Assembly (NCBI RefSeq): GCF_030409225.1
Contig: NZ_JAUFPK010000004.1
Coordinates: forward strand, 563,051 to 627,050
Origin: Aquisalimonas lutea
GTDB taxonomy: Bacteria; Pseudomonadota; Gammaproteobacteria; Nitrococcales; Aquisalimonadaceae
Direction of reading: 5' to 3'
DNA length: 64,000 bases
In this document: in pieces, positions 53,179 to 62,950 of the stretch
Numbering within the stretch: position 1 is the first letter of the stretch
Layout: every line of letters starts with the position of its first letter
Made by a program: the position numbers and the translations under genes
The notes under the pieces: model-generated
What the model was told of the DNA's origin: nothing
Seen by the model: only the letters and a program-made list of their open reading frames with translations
Database searches by the model: none

Positions 53179-54081
53179 GTGGTGACGTCCGCTTCGACCC
53201 GGGAGCTGTGGATACAGGCGATGCCGGTGCTGTTCGTGCTGCTGTGGAGCACGGGGTTCATCGGCGCCCGTTTCGGCCTGCCGTACGCGGAACCGTTCAC
53301 CTTCCTGAGCGTACGGTTCCTGCTCACGCTGGCGGTGCTGTACGCCATCATCCGGGCCATGCGCGAGCGCTGGCCGCAGGGGCTGGCGCTGTGGCTGCAC
53401 ATCGGCTTCGCCGGCATTCTGGTGCACGGCGCCTACCTGGGCGGCGTCTTCTCGGCCATCGGCATGGGCATGCCCGCCGGCGTGACGGCGCTGATCGTCG
53501 GGCTCCAGCCGCTGGTCACTGCCGGTATCGCCCGTTCGTGGCTGGGCGAGGTCATCACGCGCAACCAGTGGCTCGGCATCGTCCTCGGCCTGGCCGGGAT
53601 CACCCTGGTCCTGGGCGAGCAGCTGGATCTGCAGGACCCGGCCCGGGTGTTCACCGGCTTCGGCCTGCCGGCACTGGGCGCCGCCGTGACGGCCCTGCTC
53701 GGGCTGTCCCTGGGCACGCTCTACCAGAAGCGGTTCTGCACCGGCATGCCGCTGACCACCGGGACATTCATCCAGTTCGTCGGGGCGACCCTGGTCCTCG
53801 GGCTGGCGTCACTGCTGTTCGAGACCCGGGTCATCGAGTGGACGGTTCCCTTCATCCTCACCCTGGCATGGCTCATCTTCGGCCTGTCCGTGGCCGCCAT
53901 TCTCCTGCTCATGGCGCTGATCCGCCGGGGCGAGGCGTCACGGGTGGCCAGCCTGTTCTACCTGGTGCCGCCGGTGACGGCAGTGGAAGCGTGGATCCTG
54001 TTCGGCGAGCGCCTCGGGCTCATGGCACTGGCCGGCATCGGCGTCGCAGTGGTGGGCGTCGCCCTGGCGAGCCGCTCCTGA
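53179..54081 (+). CDS. EamA/DMT-family transporter
   Basis: 300 residues with ten membrane segments in two EamA repeats (VLLWSTGFIGARFGLPYAEPFTF; GLSLGTLYQKRFC). DMT exporters commonly move amino acids or metabolites out. The GTG at 53179 (GAGGAA six bases upstream) is the chosen start; TTG at 53173 and GTG at 53182 are alternatives. Stands alone between two operons. Confidence 0.88.
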   Translation: MVTSASTRELWIQAMPVLFVLLWSTGFIGARFGLPYAEPFTFLSVRFLLTLAVLYAIIRAMRERWPQGLALWLHIGFAGILVHGAYLGGVFSAIGMGMPAGVTALIVGLQPLVTAGIARSWLGEVITRNQWLGIVLGLAGITLVLGEQLDLQDPARVFTGFGLPALGAAVTALLGLSLGTLYQKRFCTGMPLTTGTFIQFVGATLVLGLASLLFETRVIEWTVPFILTLAWLIFGLSVAAILLLMALIRRGEASRVASLFYLVPPVTAVEAWILFGERLGLMALAGIGVAVVGVALASRS

Positions 54082-54120
54082 GTCGGGCCCGTCCGTGACG
54101 CACCGCACGACAACGGATGG

Positions 54121-54136
54121 TTGACGCTTACGTAAA
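54121..54136. promoter_or_regulatory. LiuR-like operator 1 upstream of livG
   Basis: TTGACGCTTACGTAAA: TTKACG-N4-CGTAAA palindrome. Its left half is also the -35 hexamer. The LiuR family is expected to bind TTTACGT-N2-ACGTAAA-like sites. Confidence 0.65.
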
Positions 54137-54149
54137 CGGCATCTATGTT
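54121..54149 (+). promoter_or_regulatory. Candidate promoter of the liv operon
   Basis: TTGACG, 17 bases, TATGTT. The first LiuR-like operator covers the -35, and a second lies just after the expected transcription start. This fits repression lifted by an acyl-CoA effector. Confidence 0.5.
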
Positions 54150-54162
54150 TCGAGCATGCAGA

Positions 54163-54178
54163 TTTACGTGAGCGTAAA
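54163..54178. promoter_or_regulatory. LiuR-like operator 2 upstream of livG
   Basis: TTTACGTGAGCGTAAA: perfect 6-base arms with 4-base spacer, 42 bases (four helical turns) centre to centre from operator 1. Confidence 0.7.
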
Positions 54179-54268
54179 CCTGCCCGGGCCCTCCCAGGGC
54201 CCCGAACGGAGGAGAGGCCGCGGCGACAGCGGCTCGATCAATAACACAGAACGCAGAGGACCAACCCC

Positions 54269-55072
54269 GTGGACGCAACGGAGCAGAGCACGGCTGCGGC
54301 CACCACCCTCGCCTGCGAGCAGGTCACGCGCCGTTTCGGAGGGCTGGAAGCGCTCAAGTCGGTGGACGTGAGCATCCGCCAGGGCGAGATCTACGGGCTG
54401 GTGGGCCCCAACGGCTCGGGCAAGACCACGCTGGTCAACGCCGTTACCGGGTTCTATCCGCCGCAGGAAGGCCGGATCGTATTCGAGAACCGCACCATCA
54501 ATCATCTGCGCCCCTACCAGGTGGCCGCCAACGGCATCGCGCGGACCTTCCAGAATGTCGCCCTGTTCAAGGGCATGAGCGTGCTGGACAACATCCTCCT
54601 CGGCCGGCACACGTTCATGCGCCCCAGCGCCCTGGCCTCGCTGTTCTACTGGTGGTGGGCGCAGAAGGAGGAGGTCCGGCACCGCACCCAAGTGGAAGAG
54701 ATCATCGACCTGCTCCAGCTCGAGAGCGTACGCGACGAGTCCGTGGACGTGCTGCCCCTGGGCATGCAGAAGCGCGTCGAGCTGGCCCGGGCGCTGGCCG
54801 CGGAGCCGCGCTTCCTCATCCTCGACGAGCCCATGGCCGGCATGAACCAGGAAGAGAAGGAGTACATGGTGCGGTTCATCCTGGACGCCCAGGAGGCACT
54901 GAACCTCACCATCCTGCTCATCGAGCACCACATGGACGTGGTCACCGCCATCTGCGACCGGGTGGCCGTTCTCAACAACGGCGAGAAGATCGCCGAGGGC
55001 ACGGCTCGCGAGGCCATCAAGGACCCAGCCGTGGTCGCCGCGTATATCGGGAAGAGCAACGATGCAGCCTGA
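54269..55072 (+). CDS. livG: Branched-chain amino acid/acid ABC transporter ATPase LivG
   Basis: 267 residues from a GTG at 54269 (GAGGA upstream). Walker A GPNGSGKTT, GIARTFQNVALF, signature position reads LPLGMQKRVELARAL (variation of LSxGxQR), Walker B FLILDEPMAGMN, switch His in LIEHHMDVV. LivG-type ATPases energise HAAT-family uptake. First gene of a six-gene operon, preceded by two LiuR-like operators. It overlaps the next gene by 11 bases. Confidence 0.9.
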   Translation: MDATEQSTAAATTLACEQVTRRFGGLEALKSVDVSIRQGEIYGLVGPNGSGKTTLVNAVTGFYPPQEGRIVFENRTINHLRPYQVAANGIARTFQNVALFKGMSVLDNILLGRHTFMRPSALASLFYWWWAQKEEVRHRTQVEEIIDLLQLESVRDESVDVLPLGMQKRVELARALAAEPRFLILDEPMAGMNQEEKEYMVRFILDAQEALNLTILLIEHHMDVVTAICDRVAVLNNGEKIAEGTAREAIKDPAVVAAYIGKSNDAA

Positions 55073-57029
55073 ACAGTCAACCACCGCACAGGACACGCCG
55101 GAGGCCCTGCATCCGCACTGGCAGCGGGATGACCACCTGATCAGCCTCCTGGCGACGAACGCGCGGGACTATCCCGACCGTGTCGCCATGCGGGAGCGGG
55201 ACCAGGGGATCTGGCAGGAATACACCTGGCAGGACTACCTCGACACCATCCTGGCCTTCGCGGCCGGCCTGGAGGAGCTGGGCGCCGGCCCGGAGGACAA
55301 CATCCTGGTCATCGGCGACAACCGGCCCACGCTGTATTTCGGCATGGTCGGGGCGGTGGCGCTGCGAGCGGTGCCGTCGCCGGCCTACCCGGACACGACC
55401 CCCGATGAGGTGGGCGACCAGATGCGGCGGGAAGGCATCCGCTTCGCCCTGGCCGAGGACCAGGAGCAGGTGGACAAGCTGCTGCAGATCCGCGAGACCT
55501 ACCCGGAGCTGGAGTGGATCATCTACGACGACCCGCGCGGCCTGGCCGGCAAGGAGCCGTCCGGCGTGCGCTCGTTCCGCGAGATCCGCGAGCGCGGCGG
55601 CGAGCGCCTGGAGGCGACCCCCGGGCTGCGCCGGGATCTCCTGCAGCGGGCCTCGGTGCACGACGTCGCCGTGCTCCTGCACTCCTCGGGCACCACCGGT
55701 GCACCCAAGGGTATTCCCCTCAAGCACGGCCACGTCCTCGCCGGCGTGCGCAACGCGGCGGCCGCGGGCTACTTCCACACCGGCGAAGTGCATATGGCCT
55801 ACCTGCCCATGGCCTGGGTGGGCGACTTCATCTTCTCCATCGGTGCCGGCATCGCGCTGCAGTTCTCGGTGAACATCCCCGAGCGCCAGGAGACGGCCCT
55901 GCACGACCTGCGGGAGATCGCGCCGACGGTGTACTTCAGCTCGCCCCGGGCCTGGTCGAACATGCTCACCCGCATCCAGGTCGGCATCGACGAGTCCACG
56001 GGGCTGAAGCGCCGGCTGTACAACCACTTCATGCCGTTCGCGGTGGAGCTGGAGCGCCGGCGCCTCAACGGCCGGCAGCCGGGGGCCGGCGAGCGCTTCT
56101 GGCGCGCCCTGGGCGAGATCCTGGTCTACGGCCCCATCAAGGACCAGCTCGGCCTGGGCCGGGTAGAGCGGCCCTACACCGCCGGCGAGGCCATCGGCGA
56201 GGAGGTCTTCCTGTTCTTCCGCGCCCTGGGCCTGAACCTGCGCCAGTTCTACGGCCAGACGGAGAACTGCGCCCTGTGTGCGGCCCAGGACCCGGACAGC
56301 CTGAAGCTGCACACGGTGGGCAAGCCGTTCCCGGGGATCGAGGTGGACATCAACGCCGAGGGCGAGATCCTCGTGCGCGGCGACAACGTCTTCGACGGCT
56401 ACTACAAGCGCCCCGACGCGACGGCGGAATCCCTGCGCGACGGCTGGCTGCATACCGGCGACGCCGGCTACCTCGAGGACGACGGCCAGATCGTGGTCCT
56501 CGGGCGCGTCTCCGAGGTGGTCTACACCGCCGGCGGGGAGCGTTTCATCCCCACCTACGTGGAAAACCACCTGAAGTTCAGCCAGTACATCAAGGATGTC
56601 TGCATCGTCGGCGAGGCCCGGCCGCACCTGGCGGCCATTGTCTGCATCGACCTGGACGCCGTCGGTCACTGGGCGGAGGAGCACGGCGTGCCCTACACCT
56701 CGTACGCGGACCTGTCCCAGAAGCCCGAGGTCTACGAGCTCATCCAGGGCGTGGTGCGCCACGTCAACACCAAGCTGCCGGACGCCCTGCAGATCCGCTG
56801 CTTCGTCAACCTGCACAAGGAGTTCGACCCGGACGACGGCGAGGTCACCCGTACCCGCAAGCTGCGGCGCAATGTCATCGACAAGCACTACGCGCCCATC
56901 ATCGAGGCGCTCTACGACGGCAGCACGGACATCGAGTACGAGGCGCAGATCACCTACGAGACGGGCGATACCGGCGTGCTGCGGCGCCATCTGGCGATAC
57001 GTCACCTGCCCCGCGCCGAGGAGAACTAA
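55062..57029 (+). CDS. Long-chain-type AMP-dependent acyl-CoA synthetase
   Basis: 655 residues. ANL motifs: VLLHSSGTTGAPKGIPLKHG, FYGQTENCA, LHTGDAGYLEDDGQIVVLGR, and TRTRKLRRNVI with the C-terminal catalytic Lys position. A C-terminal extension of about 60 residues follows. This kind of synthetase is regularly found inside liv-type operons and is thought to activate the imported acid to its CoA ester. With LiuR-like sites upstream, isovalerate or a related branched acid is the best guess. Overlaps livG by 11 bases and lies 3 bases before livH. Confidence 0.88.
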   Translation: MQPEQSTTAQDTPEALHPHWQRDDHLISLLATNARDYPDRVAMRERDQGIWQEYTWQDYLDTILAFAAGLEELGAGPEDNILVIGDNRPTLYFGMVGAVALRAVPSPAYPDTTPDEVGDQMRREGIRFALAEDQEQVDKLLQIRETYPELEWIIYDDPRGLAGKEPSGVRSFREIRERGGERLEATPGLRRDLLQRASVHDVAVLLHSSGTTGAPKGIPLKHGHVLAGVRNAAAAGYFHTGEVHMAYLPMAWVGDFIFSIGAGIALQFSVNIPERQETALHDLREIAPTVYFSSPRAWSNMLTRIQVGIDESTGLKRRLYNHFMPFAVELERRRLNGRQPGAGERFWRALGEILVYGPIKDQLGLGRVERPYTAGEAIGEEVFLFFRALGLNLRQFYGQTENCALCAAQDPDSLKLHTVGKPFPGIEVDINAEGEILVRGDNVFDGYYKRPDATAESLRDGWLHTGDAGYLEDDGQIVVLGRVSEVVYTAGGERFIPTYVENHLKFSQYIKDVCIVGEARPHLAAIVCIDLDAVGHWAEEHGVPYTSYADLSQKPEVYELIQGVVRHVNTKLPDALQIRCFVNLHKEFDPDDGEVTRTRKLRRNVIDKHYAPIIEALYDGSTDIEYEAQITYETGDTGVLRRHLAIRHLPRAEEN

Positions 57030-57032
57030 GGC

Positions 57033-57920
57033 ATGACGTTCACATACTTCCTGGAGCTGCTGATCAACGGCGCCCTGACGGGGCTGATGTACAGCCTGGT
57101 GGCCCTGGGCATCGTGCTCATCTACAAGTCGGCGGGCGTGCCCAACCTCGCCCAGGGGGCCATGGTGATGCTGGCCGCCTACCTGGCCTGGATGTTCACG
57201 ACCATGATGGGCATCCCGCTGTACGTCTCCATCGCGCTGTCCGTGGTCGCCATGTTCCTGTTCGGGCTGCTCGCCGAGCGCGTTCTGCTGCGCCGCATGG
57301 TCGGGCAGCCGATCATCATGATCGTCATGCTGACCCTGGGCCTGGAGATCTTCCTGCGTGGGCTGGCGCCGGGCGTCCTCGGCTCCTCGCCCAAGTCCCT
57401 GGAGCTCGGCATCGGGCTCGCGCCGCTGATCGTCGGCGACATCTTCATCAACCGTGCCTACCTGGTGGGCGCCATCGTCGCCCTGGTGCTCATCGGGCTG
57501 TCGCTGCTGTTTTTCCGCACGCACCTGGGCACCAAGCTGCGCGCGGTCTCCGACGACCACATCTCCAGCTGGTCCGTGGGCATCTCCGTGGAGCGCGCCA
57601 TCGGCATCTCCTGGGGCCTGGCCGGCATCTCGGCGGTGGCGGCCGGCGTGCTCTGGGGCTCGGTACAGGGCGTCGACTGGACGCTGTCGTCGCTGCTGTT
57701 CCCGGCCATCGCCGTGGTCATCCTCGGCGGCCTGGACAGCATCTGGGGCGTGCTCGTGGGCGGGCTCATCGTCGGCATCCTCGGCAGTGTCATCCCCGGC
57801 GTCCTGGACCCCATCGTCGGCGGCGGCACCCGGAACGTGGTCACCTCCCTGGTGATCCTGCTAACCATACTTGTCCGGCCGCACGGCATCTTCGGCCGTG
57901 AAGACATCGAGAGGGTCTGA
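57033..57920 (+). CDS. livH: Branched-chain ABC transporter permease LivH
   Basis: 295 residues, eight or so membrane segments. LINGALTGLMYSLVALGIVLIYKSAGVPNLAQGAMVML is the LivH opening; the typical GLAGISAVAAGVLWG and FPAIAVVILGGLDSIWGVLVGGLIVG follow. Inner membrane. Confidence 0.93.
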   Translation: MTFTYFLELLINGALTGLMYSLVALGIVLIYKSAGVPNLAQGAMVMLAAYLAWMFTTMMGIPLYVSIALSVVAMFLFGLLAERVLLRRMVGQPIIMIVMLTLGLEIFLRGLAPGVLGSSPKSLELGIGLAPLIVGDIFINRAYLVGAIVALVLIGLSLLFFRTHLGTKLRAVSDDHISSWSVGISVERAIGISWGLAGISAVAAGVLWGSVQGVDWTLSSLLFPAIAVVILGGLDSIWGVLVGGLIVGILGSVIPGVLDPIVGGGTRNVVTSLVILLTILVRPHGIFGREDIERV

Positions 57921-57925
57921 CCGCC

Positions 57926-58999
57926 ATGTTCTATCGTCTCTCCGGCGTACACCACACGCGCTACCAGTCGGCACGACAGCTCTGGCCCATCCCCGCCGAC
58001 CGGCGCATCGTCTGGGGCCTGCTGGCGCTGGCACTACTGGGCCCGTTGATCCTGTCGGACCTGTACCTGAGCAGCTACGCCCTGCCCTGGCTGGTGTGGA
58101 CCGCCGCCGCCCTCTCGCTGACGCTGCTCATGGGCGTCGCCGGGCAGCTGCATTTCGGCTTCGCCGCCGTCATGGCCATCGGCGCCTACACCAGCATCCA
58201 CATCGTGCGCGCCGGCTGGCCGTTCGAGATCGCGCTCATCGGCGCCGGGCTCACTACGGCGGTGATCGGCTGCGTATTCGGTGCCGCCGCGCTGCGGGTC
58301 AAGGGGCTGTACCTGGTCATGGCCACGCTGGCCATGCAGTACCTGGTGGACTGGGTCATCATCAACGTGCCGGCCATCTCCGGCGGCGCCCAGGCAACGC
58401 TGCAGACCCCCGACGTGCGCTTCCTGTTCGTGCCCCTGGAGAGCGACATCTCCCTGTACTACGGGGCGCTGCTGTGGACGGTGATCGTCACGGTGTTCGT
58501 GCTCAACATCAAGCGCACCAGCTTCGGCCGCGCCCTGGTGGCCGTGCGCGACAAGGACTACGCGGCCTCGATCATCGGCGTGAACAGCTTCAAGTACAAG
58601 CTGCTGGCGTTCTTCACCAGCTCGTTCCTGGGCGGCGTCAGCGGGGCGATCCTGGCGTTCTGCTACTATCAGGCGGTCACGCCGGAGCAGTTCGGCTTCA
58701 ACGTATCCATCCAGCTGGTGGCCATGGTGCTCGTCGGCGGCCTGGGCAGCGTCGTCGGCGCCTACCTGGGAGCCGGTTTCGTGCTCCTGGCGCCGATCTT
58801 CCTGACCAACTTCGTGGCCTTCCTGTCGAACCAGGGCCTGCTGGACGTATCGACCAACCTGCTGTCGCACATCCCGCTGATGGCGTACGGCGCACTGATC
58901 ATCGGCTTCCTGCTGTTCGAGCCACTGGGGCTCGCGAAGATCTACGACAACATCAGGAACTACTTCCTGGTCTGGCCGTTCCGGCACTCCCGGAGCTGA
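57926..58999 (+). CDS. livM: Branched-chain ABC transporter permease LivM
   Basis: 357 residues. A soluble start of about 28 residues, then LivM membrane segments: LTLLMGVAGQLHFGFAAVMAIGAYT, VKGLYLVMATLAMQYLVDW, FGRALVAVRDKDYAASIIGVN (EAA-like loop). Five bases after livH. Confidence 0.93.
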   Translation: MFYRLSGVHHTRYQSARQLWPIPADRRIVWGLLALALLGPLILSDLYLSSYALPWLVWTAAALSLTLLMGVAGQLHFGFAAVMAIGAYTSIHIVRAGWPFEIALIGAGLTTAVIGCVFGAAALRVKGLYLVMATLAMQYLVDWVIINVPAISGGAQATLQTPDVRFLFVPLESDISLYYGALLWTVIVTVFVLNIKRTSFGRALVAVRDKDYAASIIGVNSFKYKLLAFFTSSFLGGVSGAILAFCYYQAVTPEQFGFNVSIQLVAMVLVGGLGSVVGAYLGAGFVLLAPIFLTNFVAFLSNQGLLDVSTNLLSHIPLMAYGALIIGFLLFEPLGLAKIYDNIRNYFLVWPFRHSRS

Positions 59000-59037
59000 C
59001 CCGGCGGGAAGACAACAACGACCTAGGAGGAGACACC

Positions 59038-60288
59038 ATGAAACGGTTCATCAAGGGCCTTACCGGTGCAGTTGCCACGGCGGCACTCGCCACCACCGGC
59101 GCAGTGCAGGCGCAGGAGGACGACACCATCACCTTCGGCCTGCTGCAGGACTTTACGGCGGTCTACACGTTCCTCACGAATGAGTACAACCAGGGCCAGC
59201 AGGACTACCTGACGCTGATCAACCAGGAAGGCGGCATCGACGGCCACACCTTCGAGGCCATCGTCCGGGACCACGGCAACGAGCCGCAGCGGGGCCTGGA
59301 GGCGTACAACCGGGCGCGCGAGGAAGGCGCCGTGCTCATGGACTTCCTGAGCACGCCGGTCTCCCGGGCAGTCGTCCCGCGCGTGCTGGAGGACGAGGTG
59401 GTGCTGATCACGCCGCTGCACGGCCGGGGTGACGCCAGCGACGGCGAGACCTTCCCCTACGTCTTCCCGATGATGGCCACCTACTGGTCCCAGGCCGCGG
59501 TGCTGGCCAACTACATCGAGGAGCACGAGGGCGGGCTCGAGGGCAAGCGCATCGCCCACGTCTACATCGACTCGCCCTTCGGCCGCGAGCCGGTGCCGAT
59601 CCTGGAGGAGCTGGCCGAGCGCAAGGGCTTCGAGCTGGAGACCTTCGCCTACCCGAGCCCGGGTAACGAGCAGTCCTCCACCTGGTCGGAAGTACGCCGG
59701 TTCCGTCCGGACTTCGTGACCATCTGGGGCGCCGGCGGCGGCCAGCCGGTGTCGGTGCAGACGGCGATCCGCAACGGCATCTCCCCGGATCAGATCCTGT
59801 CCGTGGTCTGGATGGCGGAGACCGACGCCCGCCAGATCGGCGAGCAGGCCGCCGAGGGCCTGAAGCGCTTCGAGGCCGTGGCCACCGGCACGGACCACCC
59901 GATCATCCAGCGCATTCAGGACAAGGTCATCGACGAGGGCCTGGGTGCCGGCGATGCCGAGAACGTGGGCACCACGTACTACAACATCGGTGTGGCCACC
60001 ATGGCGGTGTCCGTCGAGGCCGCGCGCCTGGCGCTGGAGGAGTACGGTGCACCGCTGACCGGCGAGAAGCTCCGCGACGGTTTCCACATGATCGAGGACT
60101 ATGACGCCGAGGGCATGATGCCGCCGCTGACGTTCTCCGAGGAGGACCACCAGGGCGGCGGCTACGGCCGCGTCAGCGAGTGGAACGGCGAGGAATGGGA
60201 GCCGGTGACCGACTGGTTCGCCGCCTACCAGGACATCGTCTGGGAGGAAATCGAGGAAAGCGCCGCCGGGTTTCGCGAGGGCAACTAA
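59038..60288 (+). CDS. livK: Branched-chain ABC transporter substrate-binding protein LivK-like
   Basis: 416 residues. Signal peptide (VQA-Q), periplasmic type I fold (ITFGLLQDFTAVYTFLTNEYNQGQ; HVYIDSPFGREPVPIL). The ligand pocket cannot be assigned; it differs clearly from the orphan binding protein at 45782. Strongest ribosome binding site of the operon (AGGAGGAGA). A strong hairpin after its stop separates it from livF. Confidence 0.9.
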   Translation: MKRFIKGLTGAVATAALATTGAVQAQEDDTITFGLLQDFTAVYTFLTNEYNQGQQDYLTLINQEGGIDGHTFEAIVRDHGNEPQRGLEAYNRAREEGAVLMDFLSTPVSRAVVPRVLEDEVVLITPLHGRGDASDGETFPYVFPMMATYWSQAAVLANYIEEHEGGLEGKRIAHVYIDSPFGREPVPILEELAERKGFELETFAYPSPGNEQSSTWSEVRRFRPDFVTIWGAGGGQPVSVQTAIRNGISPDQILSVVWMAETDARQIGEQAAEGLKRFEAVATGTDHPIIQRIQDKVIDEGLGAGDAENVGTTYYNIGVATMAVSVEAARLALEEYGAPLTGEKLRDGFHMIEDYDAEGMMPPLTFSEEDHQGGGYGRVSEWNGEEWEPVTDWFAAYQDIVWEEIEESAAGFREGN

Positions 60289-60299
60289 GGCGACCGCAC

Positions 60300-60331
60300 G
60301 CCCACCGGCCGCCAGGGGGCGGCCGGTGGGC
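60300..60331 (+). terminator. Intercistronic hairpin between livK and livF
   Basis: GCCCACCGGCCGCC, loop AGGG, GGCGGCCGGTGGGC: 14-base perfect stem followed by CCTTTC. The U-run is weak, so partial termination or 3' protection of the binding-protein message is likely, letting livK exceed livF. Confidence 0.65.
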
Positions 60332-60359
60332 CCTTTCGGCAGGTAACGGGAGCGCATCC

Positions 60360-61193
<834 letters not shown>

Positions 61194-61207
61194 CCGGAGA
61201 AGGAATG

Positions 61208-61223
61208 CTAACGTTTACGTAAA
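61208..61223. promoter_or_regulatory. LiuR-like operator upstream of liuR
   Basis: CTAACGTTTACGTAAA: one perfect half (CGTAAA) and one partial, 32 bases before the liuR start. Suggests autoregulation and control of liuAB. Confidence 0.6.
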
Positions 61224-61254
61224 GGGAACTTTGCGATACAGGGCTGGGTTGATC

Positions 61255-61671
61255 ATGGAAGCCGTTCGTCAGGTCGATAGCGCACCGATGTTCAGCATCG
61301 GGGAGCTCGCCCGCGAGTTCGACATTACTACGCGGACCATCCGCTACTACGAGGACCAGGGGCTGCTCGCACCCATCCGCGAGGGCCGGCGACGGCTCTA
61401 CCGCCGCCGCGACCGCGCCCGGCTCAAGCTCATCCTCCGGGGCAAGCGCCTGGGCTTCACCCTCGGCGAGATCCGCGAGACCTTCGTGCTCTACGACCAG
61501 GCGCACGGCGAATCACGCCAGCTGCAGTACTACCTGGGCGTACTGGACGAGAAACGCGAACAGCTGCAGCAGCAGCGCCGGGACATCGATGATGCGCTCG
61601 CGGAGCTGGAGCAGTCGTACGCCCGCTGCCAGGAGCTGCTGAGCCGCCAGAACACCGACGGCGCGGGCTAG
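61255..61671 (+). CDS. liuR: MerR-family regulator LiuR
   Basis: 138 residues. N-terminal winged helix [26 protein letters not shown], then [21 protein letters not shown] and a coiled-coil C-terminus ending in CQELL. This is the LiuR pattern (regulator of leucine/isovalerate utilisation), without the Cys pairs of metal-sensing MerR proteins. An acyl-CoA of the pathway is the likely effector. ATG at 61255. Followed by liuA after 91 bases. Confidence 0.9.
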   Translation: MEAVRQVDSAPMFSIGELAREFDITTRTIRYYEDQGLLAPIREGRRRLYRRRDRARLKLILRGKRLGFTLGEIRETFVLYDQAHGESRQLQYYLGVLDEKREQLQQQRRDIDDALAELEQSYARCQELLSRQNTDGAG

Positions 61672-61762
61672 CCGGCCCGCGCACGACAGCAACATTCATC
61701 GGGACGAACCGCAGCGCCGGCTCGTCCGCCCCGCACAACAGCGACCGGCTGGGGAGAGATCC

Positions 61763-62929
61763 ATGGTACAGATACCGACCCTCAATTTCGGCCTCGGCGA
61801 AGAGCTGGACATGCTGCGCGACTCCGTGGCGGGCTTCGCCGCGCGCGAGATCGCACCGCGCGCCGCCGAGATCGACGAGGCCAATGAGTTTCCCGCCGAC
61901 CTGTGGCCCAAGCTCGGAGACATGGGCCTGCTCGGCATCACCGTCGAGGATACCTACGGCGGCGCGGGCATGGGCTATCTCGCACACATGATCGCCATGG
62001 AGGAGATCTCCCGGGCGTCCGCCTCCGTCGGGCTGTCCTACGGCGCCCACTCGAACCTGTGCGTCAACCAGATCCGCCTCAACGGCACCGAGGAGCAGCG
62101 CCGGAAGTACCTGCCGAAACTCGTCTCCGGCGAGAACGTGGGCGCGCTGGCCATGTCCGAGCCCGGCGCCGGCTCCGACGTGGTGTCGATGAAGCTGCGC
62201 GCCGAGCGCCAGGGCGATCATTTCGTGCTCAACGGCAACAAGATGTGGATCACCAACGGCCCCGAGGCCGACACCCTGGTGGTCTACGCCAAGACCGACC
62301 CGGAGGCCGGCAGCAAGGGCATCACCGCCTTTATCATCGAGAAGGGCATGCCCGGCTTCTCCACGGCGCAGAAGCTGGACAAGCTCGGCATGCGCGGCTC
62401 CAACACCTGCGAGCTGGTGTTCGAGGACTGCAAGGTGCCCGCAGAAAACATCATCGGGCGCGAGGGCGGCGGCGCGCGGGTGCTCATGAGCGGTCTGGAC
62501 TACGAGCGCGCCGTCCTGGCGGCGGGGCCACTGGGCATCATGCAGGCCTGCCTGGACGTGGTGGTGCCCTACGTCCACGAGCGCAAGCAGTTCGGCGAGC
62601 CCATCGGTACCTTCCAGCTCATGCAGGGCAAGCTCGCCGACATGTACACCACGCTCAACGCCTGCCGCGCCTACGTCTATGCCGTGGGCGCGGCCTGCGA
62701 CCGCGGCGAGACCGCCCGCAAGGACGCCGCCGGCGCCATTCTCTACGCCGCCGAGAAGGCGACCCAGGTGGCGCTGGAGGCGATCCAGGCCCTGGGCGGC
62801 AACGGCTATATCAACGAGTACCCCACCGGCCGGCTGCTGCGCGATGCCAAGCTCTACGAGATCGGCGCGGGCACCTCCGAGGTGCGGCGCATGCTCATCG
62901 GCCGCGAGCTGTTCGAACAGACGCAATAG
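61763..62929 (+). CDS. liuA: Isovaleryl-CoA dehydrogenase
   Basis: 388 residues. Acyl-CoA dehydrogenase fold: [35 protein letters not shown], catalytic base Glu248 in [17 protein letters not shown] (at the position of the isovaleryl-CoA dehydrogenase Glu254, not the C-terminal Glu of other ACADs), [33 protein letters not shown]. Oxidises isovaleryl-CoA to 3-methylcrotonyl-CoA with FAD. The next gene takes the product. Confidence 0.95.
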   Translation: MVQIPTLNFGLGEELDMLRDSVAGFAAREIAPRAAEIDEANEFPADLWPKLGDMGLLGITVEDTYGGAGMGYLAHMIAMEEISRASASVGLSYGAHSNLCVNQIRLNGTEEQRRKYLPKLVSGENVGALAMSEPGAGSDVVSMKLRAERQGDHFVLNGNKMWITNGPEADTLVVYAKTDPEAGSKGITAFIIEKGMPGFSTAQKLDKLGMRGSNTCELVFEDCKVPAENIIGREGGGARVLMSGLDYERAVLAAGPLGIMQACLDVVVPYVHERKQFGEPIGTFQLMQGKLADMYTTLNACRAYVYAVGAACDRGETARKDAAGAILYAAEKATQVALEAIQALGGNGYINEYPTGRLLRDAKLYEIGAGTSEVRRMLIGRELFEQTQ

Positions 62930-62950
62930 GACGGTACAGGAAAGCCTGCA

